From: Actinomucor elegans
Lineage: Eukaryota > Mucoromycota > Mucoromycetes > Mucorales > Mucoraceae
Assembly: GCA_026027325.1 (NCBI GenBank)
Contig: JAMSLZ010000008.1
Span: 434,001 to 498,000 of the forward strand
Reading direction: 5' to 3'
DNA: 64,000 bases
In this document: positions 12,561 through 25,714 of the stretch, piece by piece
Layout: the number at the start of each line of letters is the position of its first letter
How positions within the stretch are numbered: the first letter of the stretch is position 1
Made by a program: the position numbers and the translations under genes
The notes under the pieces: model-generated
The model's input: only the letters and a program-made list of their open reading frames with translations
Told to the model about the DNA's origin: nothing
Database searches by the model: none

Positions 12561-13549
12561 AAGCCCATTTTCTGGGGCTTATATGTGTCAAAAAAAAAAA
12601 TGGGCTCATTAATTGAAACATTTAAGTAACAGAAGAAAAATAAAAGAATTAACGTGTGGGGTTTATCGACACAAAATTGCGCTTTTAATACTTGACTAAA
12701 CTTGTAAAGAATAGTATTCTCTTTTAACTGATGTAATTTTCAGTACCAATTACAAAGGAAAATCTTTTACAAAGAAAAAACAGTAGCTACTGAATTGAAA
12801 TTTAGCCTAAAGAATATGTATTGTTCTATATTTTCCAAAACAAATCAAAGCGTGAATCTGATTTCCCGCCGCTCTAGGTACAATTGATTGATTCTCAGGA
12901 TTTTGCTGTTCCTGATAGCCAAGAAGAAGGCTTAAACATTGTCAATAGCCGTTAGCCAATGAAAAACGACCCACCATCGTCCAGTTTAAATTATTTGTAG
13001 TTAGGCCGCCCTGAGAGATTTGATCTTTTGTGAAACACATCTGGTACAGCGACTCCACCCCTAACGTTCGTAAACTAAAAAGCAAAATCCGTTTTGGCCT
13101 CCGCTCAATTTTCGCTTTTACGAAACTCCAAGTTCGTCTTTGTCATCCTCCAAAGTTCAGCATGGCTATTACAGATAGACTCTCGTATAAGTTATCTTTG
13201 CAATAGTATTTAAAATGAGAGCTACCGTAATTAAAATCTCAAATCTTGTGCCAAATATATGGAGACCAAACGAAGTGAATATTTTGCATATAGGAAAAAT
13301 GAAAAAGTTGCTCTGGAACTCGCAAGTGCCAAGATTTTGACCAATTAATAGGAGAATAAGTACTAATAGTCATGTAAGTTGTCCCATAAATTCGAGTTGA
13401 TAATAAAACATATAAAAAATGAATCGCTTGAACTCTGGGCAAGATTAACTAAGTTGATAACTGAATCAAAGTTCAACCTCTTGTGCATTAATGATGGCAT
13501 TCGCGCCATCCGTCAAGTAGATGAGAGGCATAGACAAGAGCGTGTTGTA

Positions 13550-13990
13550 CTTTAGAAAACATCTGGCCGTGGTTCGATTATGTTTTGAAGTTGTTTTTAA
13601 CAGATGATACAAGACCGCTGGCTATTCTTGATTATCGTGTGGATCAAGCGACTCGTATCAAGTGCTTACGAAATGATATTCTCCCTTAGGTCGTTAATTT
13701 TGACGAAGTAAGTAGAGCAAGGGTTTTCATTTTCAAAGAAATGGTGTTTCCTGCCATATTAGTAACTATGCACAGCATTGGAAGGGTGATCAAGACAACT
13801 TTAGCAAATTCGACTTTTGATCAGCCCAAAGCCTAAATCTGAATTTGATAGAACCTTATGACATACTTGAAAGATACAATAGAGTATATTGGAAATTGTA
13901 CGGTGAACACGAATAGGGGCAGCTGATGAGACACCTGATGAAAGAATGGTATAGGATACCGGTTGATCTGATAAAGACATTTTCATGTTA
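13550..13990 (+). pseudogene. Tc1/mariner transposase remnant (C-terminal part)
   Basis: Forward-strand translation gives, in order, GRGSIMF, a stop where the family has Trp, SCF; then HFQRNGVSCHISNYAQ, which aligns with the FQQDNAPCH block of Tc1 transposases but with the catalytic Asp position changed; then a stop in place of Trp, SAQSLNLNLIE and PYDILERYNR, which match the WPAQSPDLNPIE block and the following helix. Several stops and frame changes show that it is dead. No terminal inverted repeats were identified. Confidence 0.78.
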
Positions 13991-14169
13991 TGTTTTTTCT
14001 GTGTAACGAGATCATTTATGCTAAATGCTAAATAACTAAATATTTGCGGCAGGCTATTCTATAGGGAATAGTCACCCCATAATCTTTACGTTCATCTGAA
14101 GATATTTCTAAATATGCTCAAATTTTTAAATATCGACTATATCACCTTTAAACGGGCTAATCGATATTA

Positions 14170-14830
14170 GATTACATCTTTTATCATTGCGATCATTAAA
14201 ACTGAAATGGTACGTTTTGTGCCAAGGAATGAATTTATTATACAAGTTTTGGACATGCTTGTCTTTGTTCGTGGCATCTTCTATTATCTTCATAAGCTCT
14301 AAATTTCCTGACCATACGCAACCCTAAATCATCATTGATCCTTTGCCCCATTTGTAAGTATGTTGGATCTTTGCCCGATCATATCTCTCTTCGACTCTTT
14401 GAATAACTCTATCGGCTTTGTAGTTGCCGGCAACAGTGAATCTTGAATCACCTGTCCAGATAGCATACTTCCACGGCTCGAGAAACCAATTGACCTTGTC
14501 TTTGGTCTATTGAAGACATTTAACTTTATGGTCGGCAGTCAAACCAGGCTTGTGAACCTTAATATAGGATCCAAACTCTAGTTCATTGATATATTTAATC
14601 ATGGTGTTCTTTGAAATACGAATATCGGCTGGTTCGAGCTGGGCTAAATGCTTTTGAAAAGTAGACATTAGTCTGCGTATAATATTTCTCTTTAAAGTCT
14701 TAATATCAATCTCAGATAATATCCTTAGAGGAGCTCTACAACGTGGAGCGTGGTCTATGCTACCTATATCTTGCCGTTTTTTAACAATTGGGGGAATCGA
14801 TAAGAGGATTTTAATGCGCCAGCATGTGTC
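14170..14830 (-). pseudogene. Tc1/mariner transposase remnant (N-terminal and middle part)
   Basis: Minus-strand translation reads RCRAPLRILSE (GRP-like linker), then RISKNTMIKYINELEFG (second helix-turn-helix), HKPGLTADHKVKCLQ, stop, TKDKVNWFL, WKYAIWTGDSRFTV (first catalytic block, normally S-D-E-S) and GKGSMMI, stop, GCVWSGNLELM. It breaks off after FIPWHKT. The in-frame stops and altered catalytic block make it a pseudogene. It overlaps in content with the plus-strand fragment (both contain the G-x-GS block), so two separate insertions or a duplication-inversion are needed to explain the pair. Confidence 0.8.
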
Positions 14831-15107
14831 ACAAAGCTAATGTCTAGATACAATCATGAGTATCTACTATTAGTCAATTGAAAAGTACCCTTTGTGTTAT
14901 GCAACTTGTAGAAACGAAAGGTTTGTTATTGATTTATTAGTTGATTTGTGGAGAATTAACAAGGATGAGGCAATGAAATAGATGCTCGTTATAATTATCT
15001 AATCGGCCGCACTGACTTCTCGATGTTTGGACGTTTCTTGAGAACATACATTATTTTTTTTTGCAACTATAGTATATGGCTACATATTATTGAGCTATGT
15101 TTTATTA

Positions 15108-17626
15108 TTATTTCTGAATGATATTTCCCAAGCCATGTTCTTTAATATAATCAGATCCATATTCTTCATATTCTTGCTTAGTAATAAAGTGCTTTGTCTT
15201 GGTTTCATCCTCTGCAAACATAGCTGCTCCTCTCCATGCATCCAATACAGGGTCCTTTGCACGTTTCACTTTGATTTGGGTATTGACAGGATAGATTGAT
15301 TGCAATGAACTATGTATACGTTCCGCTAGGCCAGGTAATTGAGTGAATCCACCAGTCAAAAATATATTCTAAACACTTTAATGAGTATGTGTTCTACACG
15401 ACCGATCCTAGCTCTTACCTTCATTAAGCCTTCTCTTTGATTGATATCAAATGTCTTCACAATATCATTCACGGTTTCAACGAGACCAGCTTGATCCAAG
15501 CCAATAATACTAGGTTGGAAAAGGACTTCAGGTACACGGGAACGTTCAACATTTACATGCAATTGATAACTCTGTTCCATATCTAAAGGATCATAAGGAG
15601 GATACACGCCTCTTGATAATAAATGCATCAATGTGTTGGTAGGCGAGGACATGTTTTCATAGGCGTGTTCAGGCAAGAAATCAGGATCATACTGTAATAA
15701 AAGTGATTCATACTGGTTCAGTTCACTCATGATCTCTTCTTCCTCATCTGATTCATCCTCTCGACTGATTTCACGATAAATCGCCCAATCATCATCATCT
15801 TGACCAAATGTATCCTCTTCTCCTCCTCGCTTTCTACGCTTAGAGATAGGGTTATCACTAGCCAAATTAGCAATGGACTTCATACGCATCTGTGAAGCAC
15901 GCGAACGGCGATCTGCCAACTCGGATGCTAACCGTTTACGCTGCTTCAATCGATCAACCACTTGCTGGCGTTTCTGTTTCACTTCTAAAACCCATTGTTG
16001 AGGATCATCGCGTCGTTTTTGTTCCTCAAGACGTTGGCGTTCTTGATCTATGCGACGTGCTTCTTCCTTGGCCTTTTTAGCGCGCTGACGTGCATCGTAA
16101 TTGGCTTTCATGAGCTTCTGCTTACGCTTCTCTTTCTTATTTGCTTCATCTAGCTGATCATCGGGGATATCGATGAGTGTAGTGATGGGTGCTTCTTTTT
16201 CTTCAACTTCCTCAATTCCTAGCTCCTTGTTGCGAGCGCGTTGGATGGCTTTGTCTAGTTGTTTGATGGTGTCATCTAAATCTGCCTCATCTTTGAACCC
16301 AGCTTCTTTCAATTGAGCCTATAATATCTATAGTCAATTCACTACTATCCATACATGTATATAGTCATCTTACGATCCATTCCGTCTTTTTGATAGAGCC
16401 TTTGATATTCTTCAAATTAGTAAAAGCTTCAATCTGCTGTTCACGCGCTACCAATTTCTCCAAACGCGACCTGGCAGCAGCTTCACGTAATCGTCTAGCG
16501 TTTTCCTCACGCTTGGCTGCCTGTCTCGCCAACTCTTCAGCTGTCTTTTCCTCAACCACAGGGGCAGTGAATGGAAACTGAATAAGACGATCCATATCAG
16601 CAAACGTGTCTCTATCTTCGAGTGCTTTTAATGTAGCTTGATAATCCTTTGAAACAAATGCATGCTGATGTACCAGTAGTTGTGCTTGTGAGTTGGACAT
16701 TTTGGTAGGAAATGTAGGATATTTCAATTGCATCAGCTTTAGCATATAGTCGGATGATTGTGTTCCACCATAAGCTAGTCGTTTAGTTTTGCTCAATATG
16801 CCTCTACCACCAAGTGTAGGTATGATATGTGTGGTGTTATGTCCTGAACTGATAATTACGCCGTCACCATCTGATGTGCCACCGTTAGCATGGTAACTGA
16901 ATAAAGAATCGATACCATAAGCTACAGAAGGAACTTTGTAACCTTCAAATAAGAGCTCGGTCATGCCTATAATCAAAATAGATTAGGTGTCAAGCATTTG
17001 GCAGTATTAAGCAAGGCAGTATTTACGTGTTCGACTATACTCGGGTACACAGGGCGCTTCTGTTAATACAATGGGGTGATGAACGCTAGGTGTATTGATA
17101 CCAAGTACAACAAATATGTAATCTAATATAGCTTCCTATGACAGAACATGTCAATAACCTGCATATCGTGAGTATGATCATGATTTACCATTTTTTCGAA
17201 ATCACAGACAACATTATTATCAAAAGGCGAACGTGCATTAGATTTAGCAGCAGGATCAGCCAGCGCGTCCATGCCTACAGCCAATACTGTCTCATTTAAT
17301 CGACGGTCTCTATATTTTGACACGACATTATCAAAAATCACTATGAATAAAGAGATTGTTAAGACTAGACATGTGCTTATCTTGATGTAGAGTATTTACT
17401 TGAAGGGTTCTTTTCTGATGACCAGCCAGCTCTGCATTGATTGGAACCTGTGAATTGAATAAGTAAAAAAAATCAAGCACCAATTCTTGTAGAATTTACC
17501 ATTATCGATGACTATGGGCGTACTGTTTGAATGGTATTTCTTGTAATCATTTCTTACACGGTAGTAAGGCGCAATATATTCTTTTTCTTCGAGTGTATAA
17601 TAACGAGGAATACTGGCTTCAACCAT
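15108..17626 (-). CDS. ARP5: Actin-related protein 5, INO80 chromatin remodelling complex
   Basis: Seven exons, transcribed leftward: 17626-17500, 17447-17400, 17340-17189, 17135-17027, 16966-16374, 16318-15419, 15368-15108; total 729 residues. Introns are 49-59 bp. Actin-fold landmarks: VIDNGSNQCRAGW (phosphate loop 1), VLTEAPCVPEYSR, MTELLFEGYKVPSVAYGIDS, VIISSGHNTTHIIP (phosphate loop 2) and IFLTGGFTQLPGL (adenosine motif). The fold is split by a long, strongly charged, coiled-coil-like insertion of about 200 residues between the LAYGGTQSS region and the C-terminal part, with an acidic stretch DEEEEIMSEL. This insertion is the signature that separates Arp5 from other actin-related proteins. 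Arp5 with Ies6 couples the Ino80 ATPase to nucleosome sliding. Confidence 0.95.
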
Positions 17627-18599
17627 TTTCTAAATTCAAATTAGTAAAAGAAAAGAAAAAGAATGCAGAAGTAAAACGGGACGTATTCAAAAAGATTAAA
17701 ACTCCAGGATATCTGTGTATTTTCGTAAGGCATCCCACTCGGGCCCATTTTTCAATTTTTATCTTAATGTTTTAACTGTATACGTTTCGTTTTCGTGTTA
17801 TAATTTACAACCAAAATTTCTTTCTTTTGTCGAAAGCTATCCCTCATGCCTGCTTTGATTTTATTTTATTTTTACACAAAATATTAGCAAAAAGGTATAT
17901 ACTTAAATGGGGTACCTTTAGCCTTTTGAATACAAAACATAAGATGACGTTTAGTTCATCAGATATACAATTTCATTTTTTTTTTTACAAGTTTTTTTCA
18001 AATTATTAATATATATATTGATGTTTTTATTATACAAAAGTCGGGTCAGAGTATGGAAAAATATTTCTAACTGTCGCTATTCAACACACATTTTTCAAAA
18101 AATACAATGAAGTAGTACTTTACATGTTTGGCTATCAATGAATTTTTGCACTAGGTTTTTCATTTTGCACTTTGACACCTTTTGCGACACCATTTTGATA
18201 AAAGTTGTATGCTTTAATTTATCGTTAGGGACATACGCGAAAGTTTGCAGATGTTAAAAAAAAAACCAGTAAATCGGGTATTCACCGATTGAACTCGACC
18301 TTACTCGATCAAAACAAAAGTTTGTTAGCTTTTTGCAGGGATAAACACTATCTGTGGACAACAACTGAAGTCTCTTGCTACAGTAAACAATGACCCATAA
18401 GTCAAGAGATCGTACAGTTTTTTTTTACAATGTTTTAATGCTATATTAGACAAGGGCATTTGTCAAAAAAAAAGGAGGGCTATAGAAGAAAGTGTATAAT
18501 ATGATAGTATATAGTATAAAAAGTGCATAAAAATATATAAAGTTATCAATGATGTTACAAAAAAAAGAGGCACACGCATGCGCAAAAACCGCCTGTTAT
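17627..18599. other. Intergenic spacer
   Basis: AT-rich, about 1 kb, between ARP5 start and ATG13 end (both minus strand). It holds ARP5 upstream sequence and the ATG13 3' flank. Open frames at 17527-18009 show no motif or codon pattern. Confidence 0.6.
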
Positions 18600-21500
18600 T
18601 TACCAAGTATCAAAAGGAAGTGGACTAGGTTTAGCCACAGCAGCACCAGAAGTAGGGGCATTAGAATGAGATTCGCTCTTGTTACTGGACCCACTTGCGC
18701 TCAAACTACTCTTCTCCTCTTCTTCAGCTACTGTCGACATGGAAATAGTCTGTAATCGATTTAATAACGGCGGAGACAATGGTGTAGGTGTCAACTCAAG
18801 AAACTGCTCATTGACTCTGTTATTCGCATTCATATTGGGTGAAACAGGTGCAGAATGATGGAGTAAATTGGTATTATTGAACCGATTATTAAACAACATT
18901 TCATGCTTTTGAGGCGCTGGTGGTTGTTTGCCGGTAAAAGAAGAAGGTGTTTCGCATTCTAATTCGCTCATTTTAAATACAAGTGAATCATCATCATCCA
19001 TCAGCGAGCTGTTATTGCCTCGGTTACCGCTGCTTCCACCTCCACCTCCGCATGTGACGTTGCTGCCTGAAGGATCTGCCATGAGAAAACTGGTGTCTTC
19101 ACCACTCGGCGCCGTATTGCGAGATCTGTAAAGATCATGACTATCAGATGATCGAGAAGAATCCTGTCTAATTTGATCTGTAATCAGTTTATCCGCTGCT
19201 TTAGAACCTGTAGCAGGATTACGATGGCTGGTAGGATGTACATCTCTTAAAGCGTGATGCAAGTCTTGTTGGTTACGTCGATGTTGTGTTTGATGATGTT
19301 TGTCTTGTGGATATGTAGAATAGGCAGGCATATCACGAGCTCTCGCTCCATACATCATTATAGCATCAGTATCTTCTTCCTCTTCTCCCTGACCATTCTT
19401 TTTCTCATTATTATCTTCATTATTGGTAGGTTGTGAAGATGTATTCAATCGCGCTATTCTCAAGGGATTTGGTGTATGTGTCATTGATCTCAACTGAGGA
19501 TAACTACGAGGAATATGAACAGGTGATGTAGAGTGTTGTTCGGTATGATGTAAAGGCGAGGGTATGATGGGTTGATAAGATCGGCCTGTGGAAGAAGTGG
19601 AAGATACTGGTGAGATACCAGTAGTAATAGGTTCTTGCTGCTGTTGCTGCAAAGAAGCAGCAGTACCCAACATCACACTAGAAGACAATGAATCCGACAA
19701 TGAATTGTGTGTTTCTCGCAGATTTTGGAAGTGAGATAAGGCTGTAGATTTCTTATTCACACTGGATGAATTCATCATACTGCTGCTAGTACTGCTTTCC
19801 GAAGCAGACGATAATAATGAAGGATGTTGTTGGAACAAACGCAATTCTTGGTTAGAACCTACGAGACGAACAAAGTCTTTCAGATCATCGTTTTCTTCGT
19901 CATGTTCATTACGCCAAAGGATGGAACTATGATCGCTAGTACGAGACCAACGTCGCATCATACTGGCACTGGAAGGTGAATCGCCGAGTGCTGTACGATT
20001 GGTAGGACTGGACTTGTATTTGTCAAAACTAGATGAGAATTCGATCTTGCGTCCAAATGATCCACTTTGATCTCCTGTACTACCACTGCTCGCTACAGCA
20101 CCAGTTGTTGTCGTTGAAGCAGTAGATGTGGGCATAGGTCGTGCTCGGTCTGAGAAAGAAGACGTATAGTGTCGCGTTGATCCTCCACTACCAGCTCCAG
20201 AAACTTAAAAAAAATTAGTTTATGTTCCTTTAGATACGACTACACCTACAGATAGGATCTGCTTGCGGCGATGAAGACAAAAATGGTGATTTAAAAGGTG
20301 AAACAACCAATTGAGCAGATGCTTTTCGACTAGTGAGTGGTGAAATACTTGTAGGAGACTCTCTTACAAAAGCCTTGCTGCCTGAAGAAGCGGTATCTCG
20401 TGAATCCAATGGCTGTTTTGATGAACCTTCCTACAGAAAAAAAAAAAAAAAAAAAAAAAAGGTTAGCATTTTTCTTTAATGTACCTTGTCTGATAGTACC
20501 TTGGTATCGAGTCTTGATTTTTCATGCAAAGAAACAGGTCTTGTATTTGGTCCGCTACCACTACTTACACTGCTACCACCACTCTTACTATAGCGTGCCT
20601 CCTGCTTCTGTTGTTGGTATTTTGCCATAGTGGGAGTAAAGAACTGCTCGTCCATATCGATGAACTGGGCACTCAGATCTCTTTCGGCGTCCTCTACTTT
20701 GAAGTCACAGTTACGGCGATAGGTGACATTCAGCTTGAATGTACTAGTAAGTCAAAAGTTAGAATCTTGTGTTTTTTTTCCTAGCGCTACTATTACCCTA
20801 TAGGCGTAACGATATCAGAGAATTGATATTGCTTGGTTGGTCTACGAGCATCGCTTTCTAAGATAGTAGAATCTATACAATACGATCAGTATGTGTGTTT
20901 TTTTTAACTCTTGTTCATGTATCTACCTAAAGATATTTCTGTATTTTGCCGTTGACTGGGCGAAGTAGCTAAACGATAACCAATAGATAATGGATTAGAT
21001 GCGTCATTAGGCTTGTGCAGTTTACGATAAAGGTCATATGCTGGTAATAGCCTAGCCAATGTGTGTAAAGAACGAAAGAATACAATGGATCGTTTATACA
21101 AATTGGGTAAATCCACAGCATAATCAGGAAAAGGGTGTCTAATTATATGACATGGCATCAGTAAAAAAGAAAAGAAAAAACTACTGTGAAGAGATAAAAC
21201 TTACTTCAAGGTCAACTCCCATGATTCAATCACGATACGCTCTATTCGATTATGTGAAGTTGGCGACTTGAGTTCTACAAAACACCACCGTAGGTTATCA
21301 TCAGCTAACACCAAGGATTGATTATGCGATAATTTAGATGTATCCAAGTATATCTCTAATACCATAGGCGGTGGCTCTCTATCGGTTGTTGTCTGTATTG
21401 CCATGGTCCTCCAATACTTTAAATCCTCTCGCAATAAGCCCACATCCTCTGTAGCGATAGTGAACTATACTTGTGATTTACACTTAGTTCCTCCAATGTT

Positions 21501-21816
21501 CAAAATAAACGCGTTGTTCCATTTTTTTTCTTTTACCCATTTGTTCATTTTCTTGGTAGTAGATGAAGTCGAGCCTTTTAAACTAGCTCTTTTGTTATAT
21601 CGTGCGTCATTATTAGGAGTACAACGTGCCTGAACTACTATCTGAGCCGTCTTTGTATAAAAATTCTATTTAAAAGCGTGTAAGACAAATACGCCTAGTG
21701 CCAAGAGTTTCGCGTTTTACCTGTATAATTTGATCTAATTTGGAATTACGTGTACTTGAAGAAGAAGTAGATGGACCTTGAGGAATAGCAGAAGATGATT
21801 GCTGATAAGGCTGCAT
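18600..21816 (-). CDS. ATG13: Autophagy-related protein 13 (Atg1/ULK1 complex)
   Basis: Eight exons read leftward: 21816-21721, 21665-21537, 21464-21205, 21138-20927, 20872-20797, 20743-20485 (or 20500), 20430-20250, 20203-18600; 938 or 933 residues. The N-terminal ~250 residues form the Atg13 HORMA domain, recognised by NKWFTIATEDVGLLREDLKY, VLEIYLDTSKLSHNQSLVLA, WELTLKHPFPDYAVDLPNLY and YKRSIVFFRSLHTLARLLP; GTFKLNVTYRRNCDF marks its end. The rest is long, Ser/Thr/Gln-rich and probably disordered, as in other Atg13 proteins, where it binds Atg1 and Atg17 and is phosphorylated by TORC1. Start: the ATG at 21816 begins exon 1; the frame upstream is hydrophobic and unlikely. Exon 6 has two possible donors 15 nt apart, both in phase 0. 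A run of 24 A (20437-20460, plus strand) forms the intron's pyrimidine tract. Confidence 0.93.
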
Positions 21817-23567
21817 AATCAATGTATTAAATGCATAAATAAACTGTTCTTCAATTGCTTGATTACAATTCTCTTTCTTTCTCTTCTTGTTCTTTTTGAT
21901 GTTCTTCCTTGATTCGTTAAAGGAAGAAAACTGAAAAAGAGAAGAGAGAAAAATAAGGAAAATCAGTGATAGTAAGAAAAAGATAACTAAATTATATGGG
22001 ATCTCATCGGATTCATTTGAATGCACGCGCTTCTAAATGTTGCATTGATCTTTTCTCAATTTTGATTGGATTTCCGAGACACATAGCTGTTCAATATCTA
22101 TACTGATTGGCTTACGGTTGTTTAAATAAAGGTTCTCACCAAGTGAAAAAGGTTTAATTTTTGGCCAATACCGAAATACTGTTGAATTATATTGAGTTAT
22201 ATGGATCAACGAAAGTGCAGCAAAATCGGTTGAGTTTTAGTTGCTACATAATTTTTACATAAATTTCAACGAAAGTCCAACATTTCAAATTTTGTTGTAA
22301 AAAATTTCCAAACTATATTGTATGATAGTATCTGTGCTAGCTACGAAACAGGTATTGCTATTTAGCTTCAAGGACTAAATTGTGAGTGAAGTAACCTAGT
22401 TCTTTTTTCTTGTGTGCTTTTTTCATAATATCTGAAGATGTTATGGTTGGTTGAGTTTTACAATGCATGCAAAAGCGAAAGGTTTATTTCAAAGTGATCA
22501 GTCAATTTTCTCCATAGTGTCCTTCAAAATCATAAACTCTAGAATGATCTGAGATAAGGCTTTAAGTTCCAGAAGACACATATAATCCAATATAATTTAT
22601 TTAACTAATAGACGTTTGTGATTGTAATCAATTTTTTTTCTCTTTGGTATTCTATGTAGTTTGCATCATCATCGCCATCAATACAGGTTGATTTTATTTA
22701 GCTTTATTAATAACACAAAGTATCAATGTGCATTTGCCACTTTCCAAGATTATAATACTAATTTTTAAATATCGCAAGTTTCCATTTATCTGATCCTATA
22801 GAAATGAAACTCATGAGCGCATGTTCCACTAGAAACAGTGGTAATGCAATTAATGTAAACCAAAGTTTAAAGAACGACTGATGAATCAGTATAGAATGTT
22901 GGGCATATAGTATAATGTAAAGGTGTACAAGTGGTAAGTTATTCGATGCATAGTAATGTGCGTGAAATTATGGCAATGAGTCGATACATTGCGAGGGATA
23001 AAATTATATATACTTGGACAAATGAATAAGCCGTAACTTGAGCTTACTACAAGAAATGAACTGGGTAGCCTTTGATCAAAATACAAACACTCAATAGAAA
23101 GTCGACCTGTAATAACTAAACAAGTGCTAAATATACTTGGATTACACAAACGCGGCGAGTTCGGGGCAGGAGTTACTGCCTACTAAACTTACGGCTATTT
23201 GAGTTCAAATAGGCCTATCTGGAGAAGCTCTAGAGATTTGGATTAAATGTCCGTTGTTCCAAATCATTTTGTCCAATTCTCATTGGCTTCTAATTCCTAA
23301 ACTAAATAGAAGTAGAGGTGAATACTGTGCAGCTGTGCATTGGAATGAGGATTTCCAATGCATTGATGAAATGAATCACTGTAGGAAGATAATGCATCTT
23401 TACTATAAGAATACCGGAGAAAGTCTAATGTGAATACAAAATTTTTTTCCAGGTAAAATTCTTTTTGGTGATACCCTTTCATCTACTAATAAGAATTTTT
23501 TTTGTTTCCTTCTTCCTTTGCATTTCTTTTCTCCGTTTGTAAACTATCAAACGAATATTCAACAGAC
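21817..23567. other. Intergenic between divergent ATG13 and RhoGEF genes
   Basis: About 1.75 kb shared upstream region. No gene is supported; the minus-strand frame 22886-23149 has no motif. A short perfect inverted repeat, CTATTTGA-GT-TCAAATAG, lies at 23195-23212. Confidence 0.6.
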
Positions 23568-24866
23568 ATGCCCCCTCATTTCCCAGTTGAGGATGATTCA
23601 TTTGAAACAAAAGAATGGGCTTCTGCTACAATTGATACACTATTTTCAGATAATCACCCCATAACATTTGAGCCTTGCCGGCCCATTCAAATAGAAGAAC
23701 CTGAGAAGCCAATTGTTAAATCTGTACATAATCTGAAAGGATCCGTATCCAATAATCCTGCTCGTCGATCATTATCCATGCTTGAGACGCGATTATTCAA
23801 TCGACAGCCCAACGATAATACCGGAAGACCATGGGCACGATCGATTCAATCGTCAAATACAACTGTAACTTTAGCTCATTCGGATTCCGCACCATCTCTA
23901 CTGATATCACAACATCAAAAATCGTTTTCGACTCGTTTTAAACGCTCCATTATCCCTGAGAAACCAACAAAGAGGACAATGACCTTCAAAGAAAAGGAAG
24001 GTATTGATATATGGAAGAATACATTCACTCAATATCTCGCAGATGCCGATATGGTTAGTAGTTTCTAAAGTATATTTGATGCAGCAACGTTAAATTCACA
24101 CCTTATAGTTGCCTCATGGTCAATCGCCTCATTTATTACACTTTATATTGAATGAATTGATAACTACAGAAACGACATATTTAGAGCATTTATTGATCAT
24201 TAAACAGGTAAAGTCAATTAATATTACGAAAAAACATATGCTGATAAACAAGTAGATGTTTATGGATCCATTAATTGAAGCAGCTACCCTACAGCCGAGA
24301 CCACTTGTAAACTTACGTGATATCGAAACCATTTTTGCATTTATCCCCGAATTAATTTCACTATCTTCTACTTTGGTTCATCGGTTAAATGAAGCTATTT
24401 GTACAACCGAAGATGGAGAAACACAAGGGTCTCTCGGTCAAGTCTTTTGTGATCTTGAGGATGAATTCGAAATTTACGTCGGTTATGCTGCAAACTTTTC
24501 AAAGCAGCAGCGATGTATTGTCCGCGCAGATCGAAGCATAGTCTATCGCCAACTGGTTCAGGTATAAGTTATTTGGTAATCCAACGTGCTTTTTGTCTTA
24601 CATACTTATTTAGGACTCGCTGCGTAAAAAGGAAACGAACCGAATGGGTTTGTCCGACTATATGATCGCTCCTATTCAAAGAATTACGCGTTATGGACTT
24701 TTATTAAAAGGTAAAATGTATATTTTGGGTGACAAAGCCTTTTATACTCATTACTCTAATAGATCTTTCAAAGCATTCTGGCTCTGACAGTCCTGATTTC
24801 CCTTATATTCAAAGAGCCCTCAAATGCCACCTTGCATTAGCTCATGCTATGAATGCAATCCAATAA
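23568..24866 (+). CDS. Small RhoGEF (DH-domain protein)
   Basis: Exons 23568-24053, 24109-24207, 24256-24561, 24614-24710 and 24763-24866 join to 363 residues. The start is the first ATG of the frame (the extension to 23502 uses TTG). Residues 1-160 are polar and low-complexity. From about 170 the Dbl-homology domain is visible: LNELITTETTYLEHL (CR1, normally E-x-x-Y), MFMDPLIEAA, then SLRKKETNRMGLSDYMIAPIQRITRYGLLLKDLSKHS (shown here as CR3 signature; see LSDYMIAPIQRITRYGLLLK), and an end in AHAMNAIQ. DH domains exchange GDP on Rho/Cdc42 GTPases. Here the protein stops directly after the DH domain with no PH domain, which is unusual, so targeting must come from the N-terminal region or a partner. 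Confidence 0.85.
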
Positions 24867-25714
24867 CTTTTGTAATATTATTAATACCCCTACACTCTTT
24901 TCTAGTACATTATATCATGTCTATAATCTCATCAGCAAACTAATAATCCTAATAACTAAGTCTCTTTCCTTCTTTCATTCTTTCATTCTCCACTCTTTTT
25001 TTTTTACATAATAAAATCATACTACTTACATAGCTTTCATCTTATGAAGTATTGATAATACACCAGACAATGAAAACTTCCTTTTAATATTATCAGAGCG
25101 CAGGTGACGGTTACACCATCTGAAGTAATTTTTGTAGTGTTCCATTCATCTACCCGAATTCCTGTATCGATTTTCATTGGATACCGATGATTGAATTATC
25201 TAATCTCCTCCCTCTCCTCCCTTCCCAAAGAAGCTTCAAATTTTGATCTCTTATTGTAAGGCAAGAATTTGCTGAAGTATAAAACTTGTGTTGACAGCGC
25301 TGATTCTAGTTTGAAAGATGCGCTAAGTGAAGTGAATATAATTCGATGTTTTTTTTAATGCAGAACTGTTTTTGATAAAAATGGTTTTTAGCTATCACTC
25401 AAAAATTTGATATATCCAAAAATGTATAAAAAATACATTTGAATGCGTTCATATGACCTTGATCTAGATTGTTAATTGATCTTGGTTAGAAAACGCTATT
25501 GCCACAACACTCAAAATGAAATAATGTGGGAAACTCGAGTCAAAAGGATCTTTTCTAAAAATGGCCCGTTTTTAATATCTCACTAGTTCTTGATTTCTTC
25601 AATTTTAGTCACATTTAATCACTAGAATATGTTTAAAACGAAGCATCTCATCCATTGTATACAGACATTGTTTGGCTAGAGTATAATAGGAATTGTGTTT
25701 TAGGAATGGGATAT

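Larger units (their letters stand above)
11664..15107. other. Gene-free region with repeats and broken transposons
   Basis: About 3.4 kb containing the largest cluster of the ~175-bp repeat (11961-12560) and two decayed Tc1/mariner fragments (13550-13990 plus, 14170-14830 minus). Open frames at 11748-12130 lie largely inside the repeat and are not genes. Between 12560 and 13540 nothing is recognised. Confidence 0.65.

Noticed and set aside
23195..23212. Stem CTATTTGA-GT-TCAAATAG with a GTTCAAAT word, like a tRNA T-arm
   Set aside because: Only a 2-base loop, and no acceptor stem, anticodon arm or A/B box spacing around it.
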